32,066 nucleotides of DNA from CAZCPB01 sp964540295 (GTDB taxonomy: Bacteria; Planctomycetota; Phycisphaerae; Phycisphaerales; UBA1924), in NCBI GenBank assembly GCA_964540295.1, contig CAZIMT010000016.1:1-32066 (forward strand). The letters are read 5' to 3'. The position numbers were made by a program, and so were the translations under genes. Below are positions 23,786-32,066 of the stretch, one piece after another (position 1 is the stretch's first letter; every line of letters begins with the position of its first letter). The notes beneath the pieces were generated by a model. That model was not told where the DNA came from, did not search any database, and was given only the letters and a program-made list of their open reading frames with translations.

Positions 23786-25038
23786 GGCGCACCTCCCGGC
23801 GCGCCGCCCTGCGCCGCCGCGGTCAGATCAAAGAGCGGCAAGAACATGCTCGTCGCCACGCCGCCGACGATAAGCCCCAGCACGATCAAGATGATCGGCT
23901 CCAAGATGCTCGTCAGGGCCTTGACCAAGATCTCGTTGTCCTCGTCCATCGCCTCGGCGATGCTGACCAGCACCGCACCCATGCGCCCCGTGCGCTCGCC
24001 GCTGCGCAACGCTTCGCACACCGAGACCGGGATCAGCTCACGCTCGCCAGCCCTGGCCGTGAACGCCACGCTGACGTTCTCGCCCTTGGTCACGATCTGC
24101 TCGGCCCGCGCGAGCATGTCGGCGTACATCACGTTCCCCGCCGACTGCCGCGTGAGTTGCAACGCTTCGAGCAGCGCGACCTTGGCTTCGAGCAGCACAC
24201 CCAACATCCGCACGACCCGCGCGGTCGCAAAGTTCCTCGTGATCGGCCCGATCTTGGGCAGCACCACGAGCAGCCGGTCCGTGCCCAGCTTGCCGCTCGC
24301 GCTCGACACCCACATCTTGATCGCAACGCTCGCCGCCACCAGCCCAATAAGCAGCACCCACCAGAACTCGCGCAGGAACGTGCTCAGGCCCATGAGCACC
24401 GCCGTCATCGGCGGCAGCGGCGTGCCCAGCGTCTTGAACAGCCCTTCGAAGCGCGGCAGCACGAACCCGATCATCAACCCCAGCACGCCAACCGAAACAA
24501 ACACAAGCAAGCACGGATAGACCAGCGCCCCGAGGAGCTGAGAACGAATTTTTTCCTGTTGCCGCACCAGCTTCGAGAGCCGATCAAGCATCGCGTCCAG
24601 CTTGCCGCCAGACTCGCCCGCGGCGATCAGGCTCCTAGCGATCGCGTCAAAGTACTGCGGGTGACGTTCGAGCGCTTCGGAGAACTGCTTGCCCTCCTCG
24701 ACGCGCTGCCGAAGGTCCGACAGCACGTTACGCCAATCGCCCTCGGGTGCCTGCCGCTCTAGAGACCCGATCGCCTCGACCAGCGGCGTGCCCGTCGACA
24801 CCAGCACCGACAACTGCCGCGTGAACCCGGAAAGATGCAGCAATCGCTTTCCCGAGGCGATCCGGCGCGGCGCGGCCGCAGACTTCCGCGCGCTGCCCCC
24901 GCCGCGCGATTCAACCACCTCAGTCACAAAGAGCCCACGCTTGCGCGCACTCTCGCGTGCCTCGGCCTCGTCGGGAGCCTCGAAGATCTCGTTGACGGGC
25001 TTGCCCGCTTTGTCGAACGCGCGGATCTCGTACTTCAT
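23782..25038 (-). CDS. gspF: Platform protein GspF/PilC
   Basis: The 418-aa polytopic protein has an N-terminal cytoplasmic segment, then two T2SSF repeats: first LHLSGFTRQLSVLVSTGTPLVEAIGSL with RSLIAAGESGGKLDAMLDRL, second FATARVVRMLGVLLEAKVALLEAL with EALRSGERTGRMGAVLVSIA. About three membrane helices are visible (LVFVSVGVLGLMIGFVLP, FWWVLLIGLVAASVAIKMW, ILEPIILIVLGLIVGGVATS). It should organise the pseudopilin assembly platform and couple to the ATPase. ATG 25038 overlaps the gspE stop as ATGA. The C-terminus is short and Gly/Pro-rich. Confidence 0.93.
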   Translation of the reverse strand: MKYEIRAFDKAGKPVNEIFEAPDEAEARESARKRGLFVTEVVESRGGGSARKSAAAPRRIASGKRLLHLSGFTRQLSVLVSTGTPLVEAIGSLERQAPEGDWRNVLSDLRQRVEEGKQFSEALERHPQYFDAIARSLIAAGESGGKLDAMLDRLSKLVRQQEKIRSQLLGALVYPCLLVFVSVGVLGLMIGFVLPRFEGLFKTLGTPLPPMTAVLMGLSTFLREFWWVLLIGLVAASVAIKMWVSSASGKLGTDRLLVVLPKIGPITRNFATARVVRMLGVLLEAKVALLEALQLTRQSAGNVMYADMLARAEQIVTKGENVSVAFTARAGERELIPVSVCEALRSGERTGRMGAVLVSIAEAMDEDNEILVKALTSILEPIILIVLGLIVGGVATSMFLPLFDLTAAAQGGAPGGAP

Positions 25039-26939
25039 GCGGCCTCCCCGGCAGAGGCCGCGCCACAGCCGCGCTCACGCGCAGAATCTGAATTCCTCGG
25101 CCCTTTCCCAAGCGTCCCGTGCCCGACGCCCGCGCTCGGGTCGGCCGCCGCGAGTTCCTCGTCGTCTGACTGCGTCACCCGCAAGATCTCTTCCAGACTT
25201 GTCTTTCCATCGAGCGCCAGCAGAACGCCCTCTTCACGCAACGACAACGAACGCGTCTTCCGCAGTTGATCACGCAGCTCGTGCTGCGGGGCCTCGCGAT
25301 GGATCATCCGCTTGATCTCGGCCGTACACTCCATCACCTCGTACACGCCCAGCCGACCACGGAACCCGCTGTCGTGGCACTGCCGGCACCCGCCGCCCTT
25401 GCGGAACGGCCTGCCCACGTGCTCGATCAACCCGGCATCCTCGAGCACCCGCTCCGTGGGGTAGTACTTGGTGGCGCACCCCGGGCAGAGCGTGCGGGCC
25501 AGCCGTTGAGCCACCACCCCGTTGATCGCGCCGCTCAACAGATACGGCTCGATGTTCATGTCCACCAGCCGTGCGATCGCGCCCGGCGCGTCGTTGGTGT
25601 GCAGCGGCGCCAGCACAAGATGCCCCGTAAGCGCCGCCGCCACCGCGACCCGGGCCGTCTCCTGGTCGCGGATCTCGCCCACCATGATGATGTCCGGGTC
25701 CTGCCTCAGGATGCTCCGCAGCGCTCGCGCGAAGCTCATCCCGATCTGCTCCTGCACCTGGATCTGGTTCACCATGTCGAGCTGGTACTCGACCGGATCT
25801 TCAACCGTCACGATGTTCACCTCGGGGCTGCGCAAAAGGTCGAGCGCCGAGTACAGCGTGGTGGTCTTCCCGCTGCCCGTCGGCCCGGTCACGAGCGCCA
25901 GCCCGTGCGACATATCAAGAATGCGCTTGAAAGTTTCCAGCGTTGCGGGGCGCAGGCCTAGGTCCTCCATGCGCACCCGCAGGTTCGATTTATCCAAAAT
26001 CCGAACCACGATCTTCTCGCCCAGCAGCGTCGGCATGCTCGAAACACGCATGTCGATCTCGCGCCCCTCGGCGATAATGCGCACGCGGCCCTCCTGCGGC
26101 AAGCGCTTCTCGGCGATGTCCATCTTGCCGATGACCTTCACGCGCGAAACAATGGCCGAGTGCATGCCCGCGGGCGGCTTCATCAGGTCTCTGAGCACGC
26201 CGTCGATCCGGTAACGCACCCGCGTGCCCCGCTTATCGGGCTCGATATGGATGTCGCTGGCGCCGTCCTTTACCGCCGTGAGAAACGCCACGTTCACGAG
26301 GTTCACGATCGGGCTGCCCGCCACCATCGTGTCCAGGTCCGTGGACGGCCCATCGTCCACCGACTCGCGCTCGACCACCTCGACGTCCTGCTCCGCGAGG
26401 CTCGTTAAGAACGCATCGACATCGACCTCGCCGCCCGAATACTTCTTCGCGAACTCAAGAATGTTCGCTTCGAGCGCCAGCACCGGCCGGATCTTGCACC
26501 CGGTGATCTGCCTCAGCCGGTCGATCGCTGGCAGGCTCTGCGGCTCGGCCATGGCGACGGTGAGCACACCCTTGACCTTGAACATCGGGATCGCTTTAAG
26601 CCGCGAGGCCTCTTCTTCGCCGAGCAAACTGAAGATCTGCGGATCGAGCAGCCCGTGCCGCAGCGTGCACCCCGGAACGCCCAAGCACGTCGCGAGCGCC
26701 AGCACCAGCGTTGCGCCGCCGATCACGCCCTGCTCAACCAGCATCTCGCCGAGCATGCGCCCGGTCGTGCGCTGCTGCTTGAGCGCCATCTCCAACTGTT
26801 CACGCGTGATCGCGCCCTGCTCGATCAGCACGTCGCCGACACGAAGCTTCTTGCCCCCATCGGGCGCGGGCACAGGGCCAGCCGCGCCATCAACCTTCAT
26901 ATCCTCCAGAGTCAATGGATTGTGCGGCGTGGCGCTCAC
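25035..26939 (-). CDS. gspE: Assembly ATPase GspE/PilB
   Basis: The 634-aa ATPase has an N-terminal MshEN-type region (GDVLIEQGAITREQLEMALK, then the second VGVI-type half with LGVPGCTL), then a RecA-like motor: Walker A GPTGSGKTTT (Lys358), Asp box, Walker B DPDIIMVGEIRDQETA, His box LHTNDA. A zinc-binding tetracysteine element has Cys485/488 and Cys518/521 (CPGC and CRQC). MshEN-type N-terminal domains in this family often bind cyclic di-GMP, which fits the HD-GYP gene nearby; binding residues are not verified. GTG 26939 overlaps the STAS gene stop as GTGA, and its own stop overlaps gspF. Residues after about 600 are Asp/Glu/Gly-rich and look disordered. Confidence 0.95.
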   Translation of the reverse strand: MSATPHNPLTLEDMKVDGAAGPVPAPDGGKKLRVGDVLIEQGAITREQLEMALKQQRTTGRMLGEMLVEQGVIGGATLVLALATCLGVPGCTLRHGLLDPQIFSLLGEEEASRLKAIPMFKVKGVLTVAMAEPQSLPAIDRLRQITGCKIRPVLALEANILEFAKKYSGGEVDVDAFLTSLAEQDVEVVERESVDDGPSTDLDTMVAGSPIVNLVNVAFLTAVKDGASDIHIEPDKRGTRVRYRIDGVLRDLMKPPAGMHSAIVSRVKVIGKMDIAEKRLPQEGRVRIIAEGREIDMRVSSMPTLLGEKIVVRILDKSNLRVRMEDLGLRPATLETFKRILDMSHGLALVTGPTGSGKTTTLYSALDLLRSPEVNIVTVEDPVEYQLDMVNQIQVQEQIGMSFARALRSILRQDPDIIMVGEIRDQETARVAVAAALTGHLVLAPLHTNDAPGAIARLVDMNIEPYLLSGAINGVVAQRLARTLCPGCATKYYPTERVLEDAGLIEHVGRPFRKGGGCRQCHDSGFRGRLGVYEVMECTAEIKRMIHREAPQHELRDQLRKTRSLSLREEGVLLALDGKTSLEEILRVTQSDDEELAAADPSAGVGHGTLGKGPRNSDSARERGCGAASAGEAA

Positions 26940-27271
26940 AGGAAGCTCCTCACGGCCGTGTTCAAGTCAATGTAATGCTCGAACAGGTCCGCGACGCCCG
27001 TCAACGCCAGCACCTCGCGCAGCGTCTCGTTCGCCCCGCAGATCCGCAACGACTGCCCGCCCTCGCTCATCTCTTCGGTCAGATCCACCAGAGCCTCAAG
27101 GCCCAGGCTGTCGGCATAGGGGACCGCGCCGAGATCCACCACGAACCGCCCAAGGCTCCGGGCTCGAACCTCGCTCGAAGCGCGCTGGAACTGCCCAGCG
27201 TCGCCCTGGACCAGAGGGCCCATCGGCTTCACGCACGTCACCGCGCCCTGTCGTGTTTCCTGGATCTCCAT
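26936..27271 (-). CDS. STAS-domain protein (anti-sigma factor antagonist type)
   Basis: The 111-aa protein is a lone STAS domain: strand VTCVKPMGPL, then RFVVDLGAVPYADSLGLEALVDL with the phosphorylatable Ser55 in DSLGL, then RICGANETLREVLALTG and LFEHY. Proteins of this type switch partners by Ser phosphorylation through a kinase/phosphatase pair, classically in sigma factor control. No anti-sigma kinase (HATPase_c type) or PP2C gene is adjacent. Instead it is coupled by GTGA overlap to gspE and lies 48 bp after a sensor kinase gene. That placement suggests local control of the assembly machine; this is inference. Confidence 0.88.
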   Translation of the reverse strand: MEIQETRQGAVTCVKPMGPLVQGDAGQFQRASSEVRARSLGRFVVDLGAVPYADSLGLEALVDLTEEMSEGGQSLRICGANETLREVLALTGVADLFEHYIDLNTAVRSFL

Positions 27272-27319
27272 CGCAACAACTCACCAATCGCCTATGAAAC
27301 CGATCTGTCCAACCAACAC

Positions 27320-29197
27320 TCACGCCGCCTTGCCCATCGGCAGCATCATCGTGAACGTGCTGCCCTTGTCGATCTGGGACCGAACCTGAATGTCACCGCC
27401 GTGCAGCCGCACCACCTGCCGCGCCAGCGCCAGCCCGAGCCCCGAGCCAGTGATCCCCGCGATCCGCTTGTCCTTGGCGCGGTAGAACTTTTCGAACACC
27501 AGCTCGCACTCCTCGGGCTTGATCCCGATCCCATTGTCGGTGACCGACACGGTCACGCCCGCCTCGTTCGTCTCGACGTGTACGACCACCCTGCCGCCCA
27601 CCGGCGTGTACTTGAGCGCGTTGCCGATCAGGTTGTGAAGGGCGAGGATGATCTTGTCACGGTCGCCGATCACCACCGGGAACTTGGGCGGGAGCTCGAA
27701 GAGCAGCGTGATCTCGCGGTCCTGAGCCTGAGCCTTGAAATCGTTGTGGACCTCTTCGAGCAGCGCGTCGAGCCTCACGTCGCCAATGTTGAGCCGCAGC
27801 GAGCCCGCTTCGATCTCGGCGACCGACAGCATGTCCGCGACCACACGCTCCAGCCGCCGCGACTCCTGCCCGATCACGTTGATGCACTTGGCTCGCGTCG
27901 CCGCGTCGGTGTCGCCGACATCAACCAGCGTCTCTAGATAGAGCCTGATGTTCGTCAGCGGCGTGCGCAGTTCATGCGTGACCTGAGCCACGAACGAGTT
28001 CCGCGATTCGTCCGCAACGCGCTGCTGCGTCACGTCCTCGATCAAAACCATCGCCGCGCCGCTCTCTTCACGCCGGATGGCGCGAACCGAGAAACGGATC
28101 ACCCCGCGACCAGACTCCGCGTTCGATTCCACTTCAACCGATGTCCGCTGCCGGTTGACCCCCGTCGCCGCCGCCTTGATGGCCCCCGCCGCACGCTCGT
28201 CGCGCACGATCGATTCCGAAGGCTTGCCTAGAAGCTCGTCGCGCGCCCCACCGAGCAGCACGGCCGCCGCTCCGTTCACGTAGCGGATCACGCCCTTCTC
28301 ATCAACAATCATCAGCCCTAACCACAGCGCGTCGCACAGCCCGGCCAGGTCGCTGTCACGCCGACCTCCCGTGGCCTGAACCACCACATGCCCCGCGATC
28401 TCGGCGGCCACACGCTTCTGCAGCGATTCACGGTCCGCTAGCAACGCGTTCCATGCGACCGCCTCGGCCCCGAACGATTCGCTCACCGCCAGCGCGGCCG
28501 TGGAAACCTCGCCGCCCGCCGCCGCCCGCAACGCATCACCCACCGCGCCCACCCCGCGAACCTTCGTGCGCATACGCCGGTACGCCAACGCCCAGCCCGC
28601 GAGCCCGATTGCCCCGATCACGCCGATGCCCAGCGTCAGATCACCCGTCCAGCCACCCGCATCGCCCGACGGAGGCAACGACGACCACTGCACTTCCAAA
28701 ACCGCCAGCCCGCGGCCCGCGATGTTCAACGTGTAGCTCTTGCCCGACACGCCCTCCGACGGCGCGGTACGAACAATCTCGCCCGCTGGCCACTCTGCGG
28801 GCAGCTCTTTCTCAGAAATCCGCCCCGGATCTAGGTCCGCGATCACTCGCCCGCCCGGTAACACAATCCGGCACCCGAAGAACCCGTTGGCGCCCGCCGT
28901 CTGCGCCAGCAACGCCCGCGCCGGAGTCAGACTTCCGCCGCTCATCAAACTCTCAACGCTCGACGCCAGCGCCGCACCGACCGAAGCCGCGCGCCGCTCG
29001 TGCTGCTCAACGGCCTTGCTGGACTGAACGCGCGCAGCCCACAAGGTGACACCCGCCAGCGTTCCCAAGAACGCCAAAGCCAAGGCCGCACCGCCCGAAG
29101 CGACCAGCGATTCGCCACGACCAAACAACCCTCGACCCCAGTGTCGAACAGGGTTGCGATCGGGCGGTCGCCCCGCATTTGGTTCTGTGATCTTCAC
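27320..29197 (-). CDS. Membrane sensor histidine kinase with PAS domain
   Basis: From GTG 29197 (GGAG 9 nt upstream) the product is 625 aa; an upstream in-frame GTG at 29239 adds 14 residues. Two membrane helices (about residues 30-52 and 195-215) frame an extracytoplasmic domain of about 145 aa. A HAMP-like linker is followed by a PAS domain (LGLMIVDEKGVIRYVNGAA), HisKA with His408 in VTHELRTPLTN, HATPase with NLIGNALKYTPVGGR, DNGIGIKPEE, and GITGSGLGLALARQVVRLHGG. It is the first gene of the operon that encodes the pseudopilus machine. It has no receiver partner adjacent, so the cognate regulator is elsewhere. Confidence 0.92.
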   Translation of the reverse strand: MKITEPNAGRPPDRNPVRHWGRGLFGRGESLVASGGAALALAFLGTLAGVTLWAARVQSSKAVEQHERRAASVGAALASSVESLMSGGSLTPARALLAQTAGANGFFGCRIVLPGGRVIADLDPGRISEKELPAEWPAGEIVRTAPSEGVSGKSYTLNIAGRGLAVLEVQWSSLPPSGDAGGWTGDLTLGIGVIGAIGLAGWALAYRRMRTKVRGVGAVGDALRAAAGGEVSTAALAVSESFGAEAVAWNALLADRESLQKRVAAEIAGHVVVQATGGRRDSDLAGLCDALWLGLMIVDEKGVIRYVNGAAAVLLGGARDELLGKPSESIVRDERAAGAIKAAATGVNRQRTSVEVESNAESGRGVIRFSVRAIRREESGAAMVLIEDVTQQRVADESRNSFVAQVTHELRTPLTNIRLYLETLVDVGDTDAATRAKCINVIGQESRRLERVVADMLSVAEIEAGSLRLNIGDVRLDALLEEVHNDFKAQAQDREITLLFELPPKFPVVIGDRDKIILALHNLIGNALKYTPVGGRVVVHVETNEAGVTVSVTDNGIGIKPEECELVFEKFYRAKDKRIAGITGSGLGLALARQVVRLHGGDIQVRSQIDKGSTFTMMLPMGKAA

Positions 29198-29331
29198 GCC
29201 CAAGAGCTCCACGCGGGCACGCCTTCGAGGCGCACTCACGTCGTCTCATCGGTCAGGGACCCACGCTGATTCATTCTCGGTCACGTTGTCAGTGCATTCA
29301 CCCCGGTCTAGGGGCAAGGCCATACCTCGGG

Positions 29332-29616
29332 TTATCGCTCCGTCGCCAGCTCACCCGCCAGCTTGGCCAACTCTTGAAGATCACGCTTGTCCAAGATCCG
29401 CGCCACCCGGGCCGGGTCCGTGGCCGTGTTCTTGAGCGCCGTCGCAACGCTCGTCCAAAGTTTCAACGCCTTCTTCTCCCCGCCCGCTTCCGTCGCGCAC
29501 AGGTACAGCTCGGAAACTGTCTCCGACAATTTGGTCGCCATTAGCGTGTCGCGGTGCTGATAGTACCGATCCACGATCTTCCGCTGGGTCGAGCTCAGGT
29601 CCGGTCGTTTGGCCAT
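29332..29616 (-). CDS. Small conserved-type hypothetical protein (94 aa)
   Basis: The 94-aa helical protein begins MAKRPDLSSTQRKIVDRYYQ, followed by HRDTLMATKLSETVSELYL and a C-terminal helical stretch ending TDPARVARILDKRDLQELAKLAGELATER. The Lys/Arg-rich start and SSTQRKIVDRYYQ motif suggest a small nucleic-acid or protein binder. I recall closely similar short proteins in planctomycetes but cannot verify that here; function is unknown. It is divergent from mutS with only 39 bp between the two start codons. It contains no signal peptide or membrane segment. Confidence 0.75.
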   Translation of the reverse strand: MAKRPDLSSTQRKIVDRYYQHRDTLMATKLSETVSELYLCATEAGGEKKALKLWTSVATALKNTATDPARVARILDKRDLQELAKLAGELATER

Positions 29617-29655
29617 GCCCCAGCGTAGCCGCGCCCGGACCTACCCTGATTTCCC

Positions 29656-32066
29656 ATGGCCGGCGACCCACGCCAAACCCCCGCGATGCAGCAGTACTTC
29701 CGCTTCAAGGAAGCACACCCGGGGTGCGTGCTGCTCTTCCGAATGGGCGATTTCTACGAAGTGTTCGACCAAGACGCCGTCACCCTCAGCAAAGCCCTGG
29801 GCATCACGCTCACCCAGCGCTCCGAAGGCCTGCCCATGGCTGGCGTGCCCCACCACCAGATCGAGGTCTACCTCGCGCGCCTCATCAACCAAGGCTTCCG
29901 AGTGGCCGTGGCCGAGCAGATGCAGGACCCCAAGGAAGCCAAAGGACTCATCGAACGCCAAGTCACGCGCGTCGTCACCGCTGGCACACGCGTCGACGAT
30001 TCCCTGCTTGCCGACGACGCCCCCTGCACGCTCGCGGCCGTCTCCTTCCACGGCGACGGCGACGACTCTCCCGCTGGCGTCGCGCTCATCGAACTCTCCA
30101 CCGGCGCGTTCGTCCTTACCGAGTGCACCGCCGCAACACTGGTCGACGAGCTCAGCCGCCGCGGGGTCAGCGAACTCCTGTACTGCGCCACAACCAACGA
30201 CAAGCCCGCGCCGCGCATCGCACGCGTGCTGCAAGCGCTCAACATCGTCGGCACCTCGCGCCCGCCTTGGCAGTTCCGTGCCGACGAGGCCAAACAAACA
30301 CTCCTGACCCACTTCGGAGTCTCCACCCTCGCGGGCTTCGGCCTGCGCGAGGACGACCCCGCCCTCCCCGCCGCGGGGGCCGCGATCCAGTACCTCAAGC
30401 AAACCCAGGCCCTGACCGACGAGCGCGGCAAGCCGATCAACACCAGCGCCACCGCCACCATCACGTCCTCGAGCCTCAGCGCCGCCGTCGGCGCACGCGC
30501 ACGCCGGCCAACCCTCGACCACCTGCGCCCGCCGCGCCGCGAGTCGGCCGAGGATTCCTGCGTGATCGACGCCGTGAGCCTTCGCGCCCTGGAGATCGAG
30601 CGCACCCTGCGATCCGGTCAGCGCATCGAAATCTCTCAAGGCCCCGGCCCGCGCGTCGCCGACCCCTCGCTCCTCTCGCTCTTCCTTTCCACACCTAACG
30701 CCTTCATCACACCGATGGGCAAACGCCTTCTCCGCGACTGGCTCTGCCGCCCGCTGGCGCGCATGGAACCAATCCTTGCAAGGCAGCGATGCATCGCCAC
30801 GCTGGTCTCTGATCGCCGCAGCGCCCAAGAGCTGCGCGGGTTTCTCTCCGGAGTGCAAGACGTCGCCCGCATCGCTGGCCGCATCGCGCTGGCTCGCGCC
30901 ACGCCACGCGACCTGGTCGCGCTGGGTAAATCACTCGCTCGTATTCCAGAGCTCATCGCGCTCACCGCGCCCAGCCCCGCCTTCGCAGCCCACGCCGCCA
31001 GCCTTCGCGCCGTCGGCACCCCGCTAGCCACGCTCGCGAGCACCATCACAGCCCACTGCGTCGAAAGCCCGCCGCCTCATCTTCGCGAAGGCGGCCTCAT
31101 CCGCCCCGGTGTCGACGCCGCGCTCGACGAAGCACGAACACTGCAAACCGACGCCGACGCCTGGCTCATCGCCTATCAAGAAAAGTTCGCCGCTCAGCAC
31201 GACCTGCCCGGCATCAAGGTCGGCTACAACCGCGTCTTTGGCTACTACATCGAGCTGACCAGCACGCAGTCCAAGGCCCTCGCCAGCCGCGGCATCCCGC
31301 CGCCGCTGATCCGCAAGCAATCGCTCAAAAACGCCGAGCGATTCACGACGACCGAACTCGCCGAACTCGAAGCCAAGATCACCACCGCGCAAGCACGAGC
31401 CCTCGAACGCGAGCGCGAGCTCTTCGAAAAACTCTGCACACTGGCCGCCGCCGCCACGCCGCACATCGCCGAGTACGCCCAGACCGTCGCCGAACTCGAC
31501 GCGCTCGCCGGACTCGCCGAGCGCGCTCACCGCCGCGGCTGGGTCCGGCCCGACATCACCGAGCACCCGACCCTCGTCATCCACGCGGGCCGCCACCCGG
31601 TGCTGGAAGAAATCCTCGGCTCAAACTTCGTCCCTAACGACATCGAGCTGGGCGGCCCCGCGACCTCCGACACGCCCGACACGGCACTCGCGCCCGACAC
31701 AACGCTCGCCACCCATCCCGCCCTCGCCCTCATCACCGGCCCAAATATGGCTGGCAAATCCACCTTCATCCGCCAGACCGCTCTCATCACCCTCCTCGCC
31801 CAGGTCGGCTCTTTCGTCCCCGCCGACCGCGCCACCATCGGCCTGTGCGACCGCATCTTCACCCGCATCGGCGCCGACGACGCGCTCCACGCCGGGCAAT
31901 CAACTTTCATGGTCGAGATGACCGAGACCGCCAACATCCTCAACCACGCCACCTCGCGCTCGCTCATCATCCTCGACGAGATCGGCCGCGGCACCAGCAC
32001 GTTCGACGGCCTCTCGCTCGCATGGGCGGTCACAGAGTTTCTTGCCGGCAGCACGCGCGAGCTTCC
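29656..32066 (+). CDS. mutS: DNA mismatch repair protein MutS (3' truncated by window edge)
   Basis: The frame is open from ATG 29656 to the window end (about 803 residues). The N-terminal mismatch-binding motif is intact (LFRMGDFYEVF), followed by the connector, the core with LDHLRPPRR, clamp (KVGYNRVFGYYIELT), and the ATPase: Walker A TGPNMAGKST (Lys701), then STFMVEMTETANIL and Walker B LIILDEIGRGTSTFDG. It finds mispaired bases and recruits MutL. A low-complexity insert of about 19 residues (668-686) sits just before the ATPase core, between FVPNDIELGG and ALALITGPN. The end is cut at the window edge after EFLAGSTREL. mutL is not in view. Confidence 0.97.
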   Translation, partial: MAGDPRQTPAMQQYFRFKEAHPGCVLLFRMGDFYEVFDQDAVTLSKALGITLTQRSEGLPMAGVPHHQIEVYLARLINQGFRVAVAEQMQDPKEAKGLIERQVTRVVTAGTRVDDSLLADDAPCTLAAVSFHGDGDDSPAGVALIELSTGAFVLTECTAATLVDELSRRGVSELLYCATTNDKPAPRIARVLQALNIVGTSRPPWQFRADEAKQTLLTHFGVSTLAGFGLREDDPALPAAGAAIQYLKQTQALTDERGKPINTSATATITSSSLSAAVGARARRPTLDHLRPPRRESAEDSCVIDAVSLRALEIERTLRSGQRIEISQGPGPRVADPSLLSLFLSTPNAFITPMGKRLLRDWLCRPLARMEPILARQRCIATLVSDRRSAQELRGFLSGVQDVARIAGRIALARATPRDLVALGKSLARIPELIALTAPSPAFAAHAASLRAVGTPLATLASTITAHCVESPPPHLREGGLIRPGVDAALDEARTLQTDADAWLIAYQEKFAAQHDLPGIKVGYNRVFGYYIELTSTQSKALASRGIPPPLIRKQSLKNAERFTTTELAELEAKITTAQARALERERELFEKLCTLAAAATPHIAEYAQTVAELDALAGLAERAHRRGWVRPDITEHPTLVIHAGRHPVLEEILGSNFVPNDIELGGPATSDTPDTALAPDTTLATHPALALITGPNMAGKSTFIRQTALITLLAQVGSFVPADRATIGLCDRIFTRIGADDALHAGQSTFMVEMTETANILNHATSRSLIILDEIGRGTSTFDGLSLAWAVTEFLAGSTREL

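Noticed and set aside
29641..30858. 405-codon ORF antisense to mutS
   Set aside because: mutS is unambiguous on the plus strand; the antisense frame is a shadow.

Overview
The window is about 32 kb of GC-rich bacterial chromosome. I think it comes from a planctomycete, probably Phycisphaerae-like. The support is the very high G/C at third codon positions, prepilin leaders ending in Ala-Phe, an unusual type II secretion/type IV pilus hybrid operon, and a small protein next to mutS of a kind I associate with planctomycetes. This is inference from gene content; there is no rRNA or other marker in the window.

Region 1 (1-6360, plus strand) is a light and signalling block. It starts with the 3' end of a KaiC-like ATPase gene, then an array of 42/21-bp palindromic repeats and an unidentified ORF. 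A complete bacteriophytochrome histidine kinase, an Rcp1-type response regulator and a REC-PAS-HisKA-HATPase-REC hybrid kinase follow, with 1-nt gaps or ATGA overlaps. This looks like one red-light phosphorelay. No heme oxygenase gene is visible.

Region 2 (6361-7290) is a decayed stretch with an IS110-type transposase C-terminal remnant, the first copy of a two-hairpin interspersed repeat, and a tRNA-Leu(UAG) on the minus strand.

Region 3 (7491-11446, plus strand) holds a DoxX-like membrane protein with a long Pro/Lys/Glu insert, a membrane-anchored VWA-like protein, the second copy of the interspersed repeat, thymidylate kinase, and plsY, which has no canonical start codon.

Region 4 (11461-14347, minus strand) holds a chemoreceptor with its own terminator, 3-methyladenine DNA glycosylase I, and a small unidentified protein. 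At 14585-16633 (plus strand) a receiver protein is paired with a GAF/HD-GYP protein that probably degrades cyclic di-GMP.

Region 5 (16658-29197, minus strand) is a long, tightly coupled operon: membrane histidine kinase, STAS protein, GspE/PilB ATPase, GspF/PilC platform, PilM-, PilN-, PilO- and PilP-like proteins, the major pseudopilin GspG, a hairpin terminator, then four minor pseudopilin-like genes. Most neighbours overlap by 1-4 nt. The secretin, GspC and prepilin peptidase are not in the window. The set mixes T2SS pseudopilins with a T4P PilMNOP-like platform.

Region 6 (29332-32066) has a 94-aa conserved-type hypothetical gene divergent from mutS, which runs off the right edge.

The observations I would check first are the apparent AUC start (or +1 frameshift) of plsY, a second AUC-with-strong-SD case upstream of the phytochrome, the covarying two-hairpin repeat, and the 42-bp palindromic repeat array.
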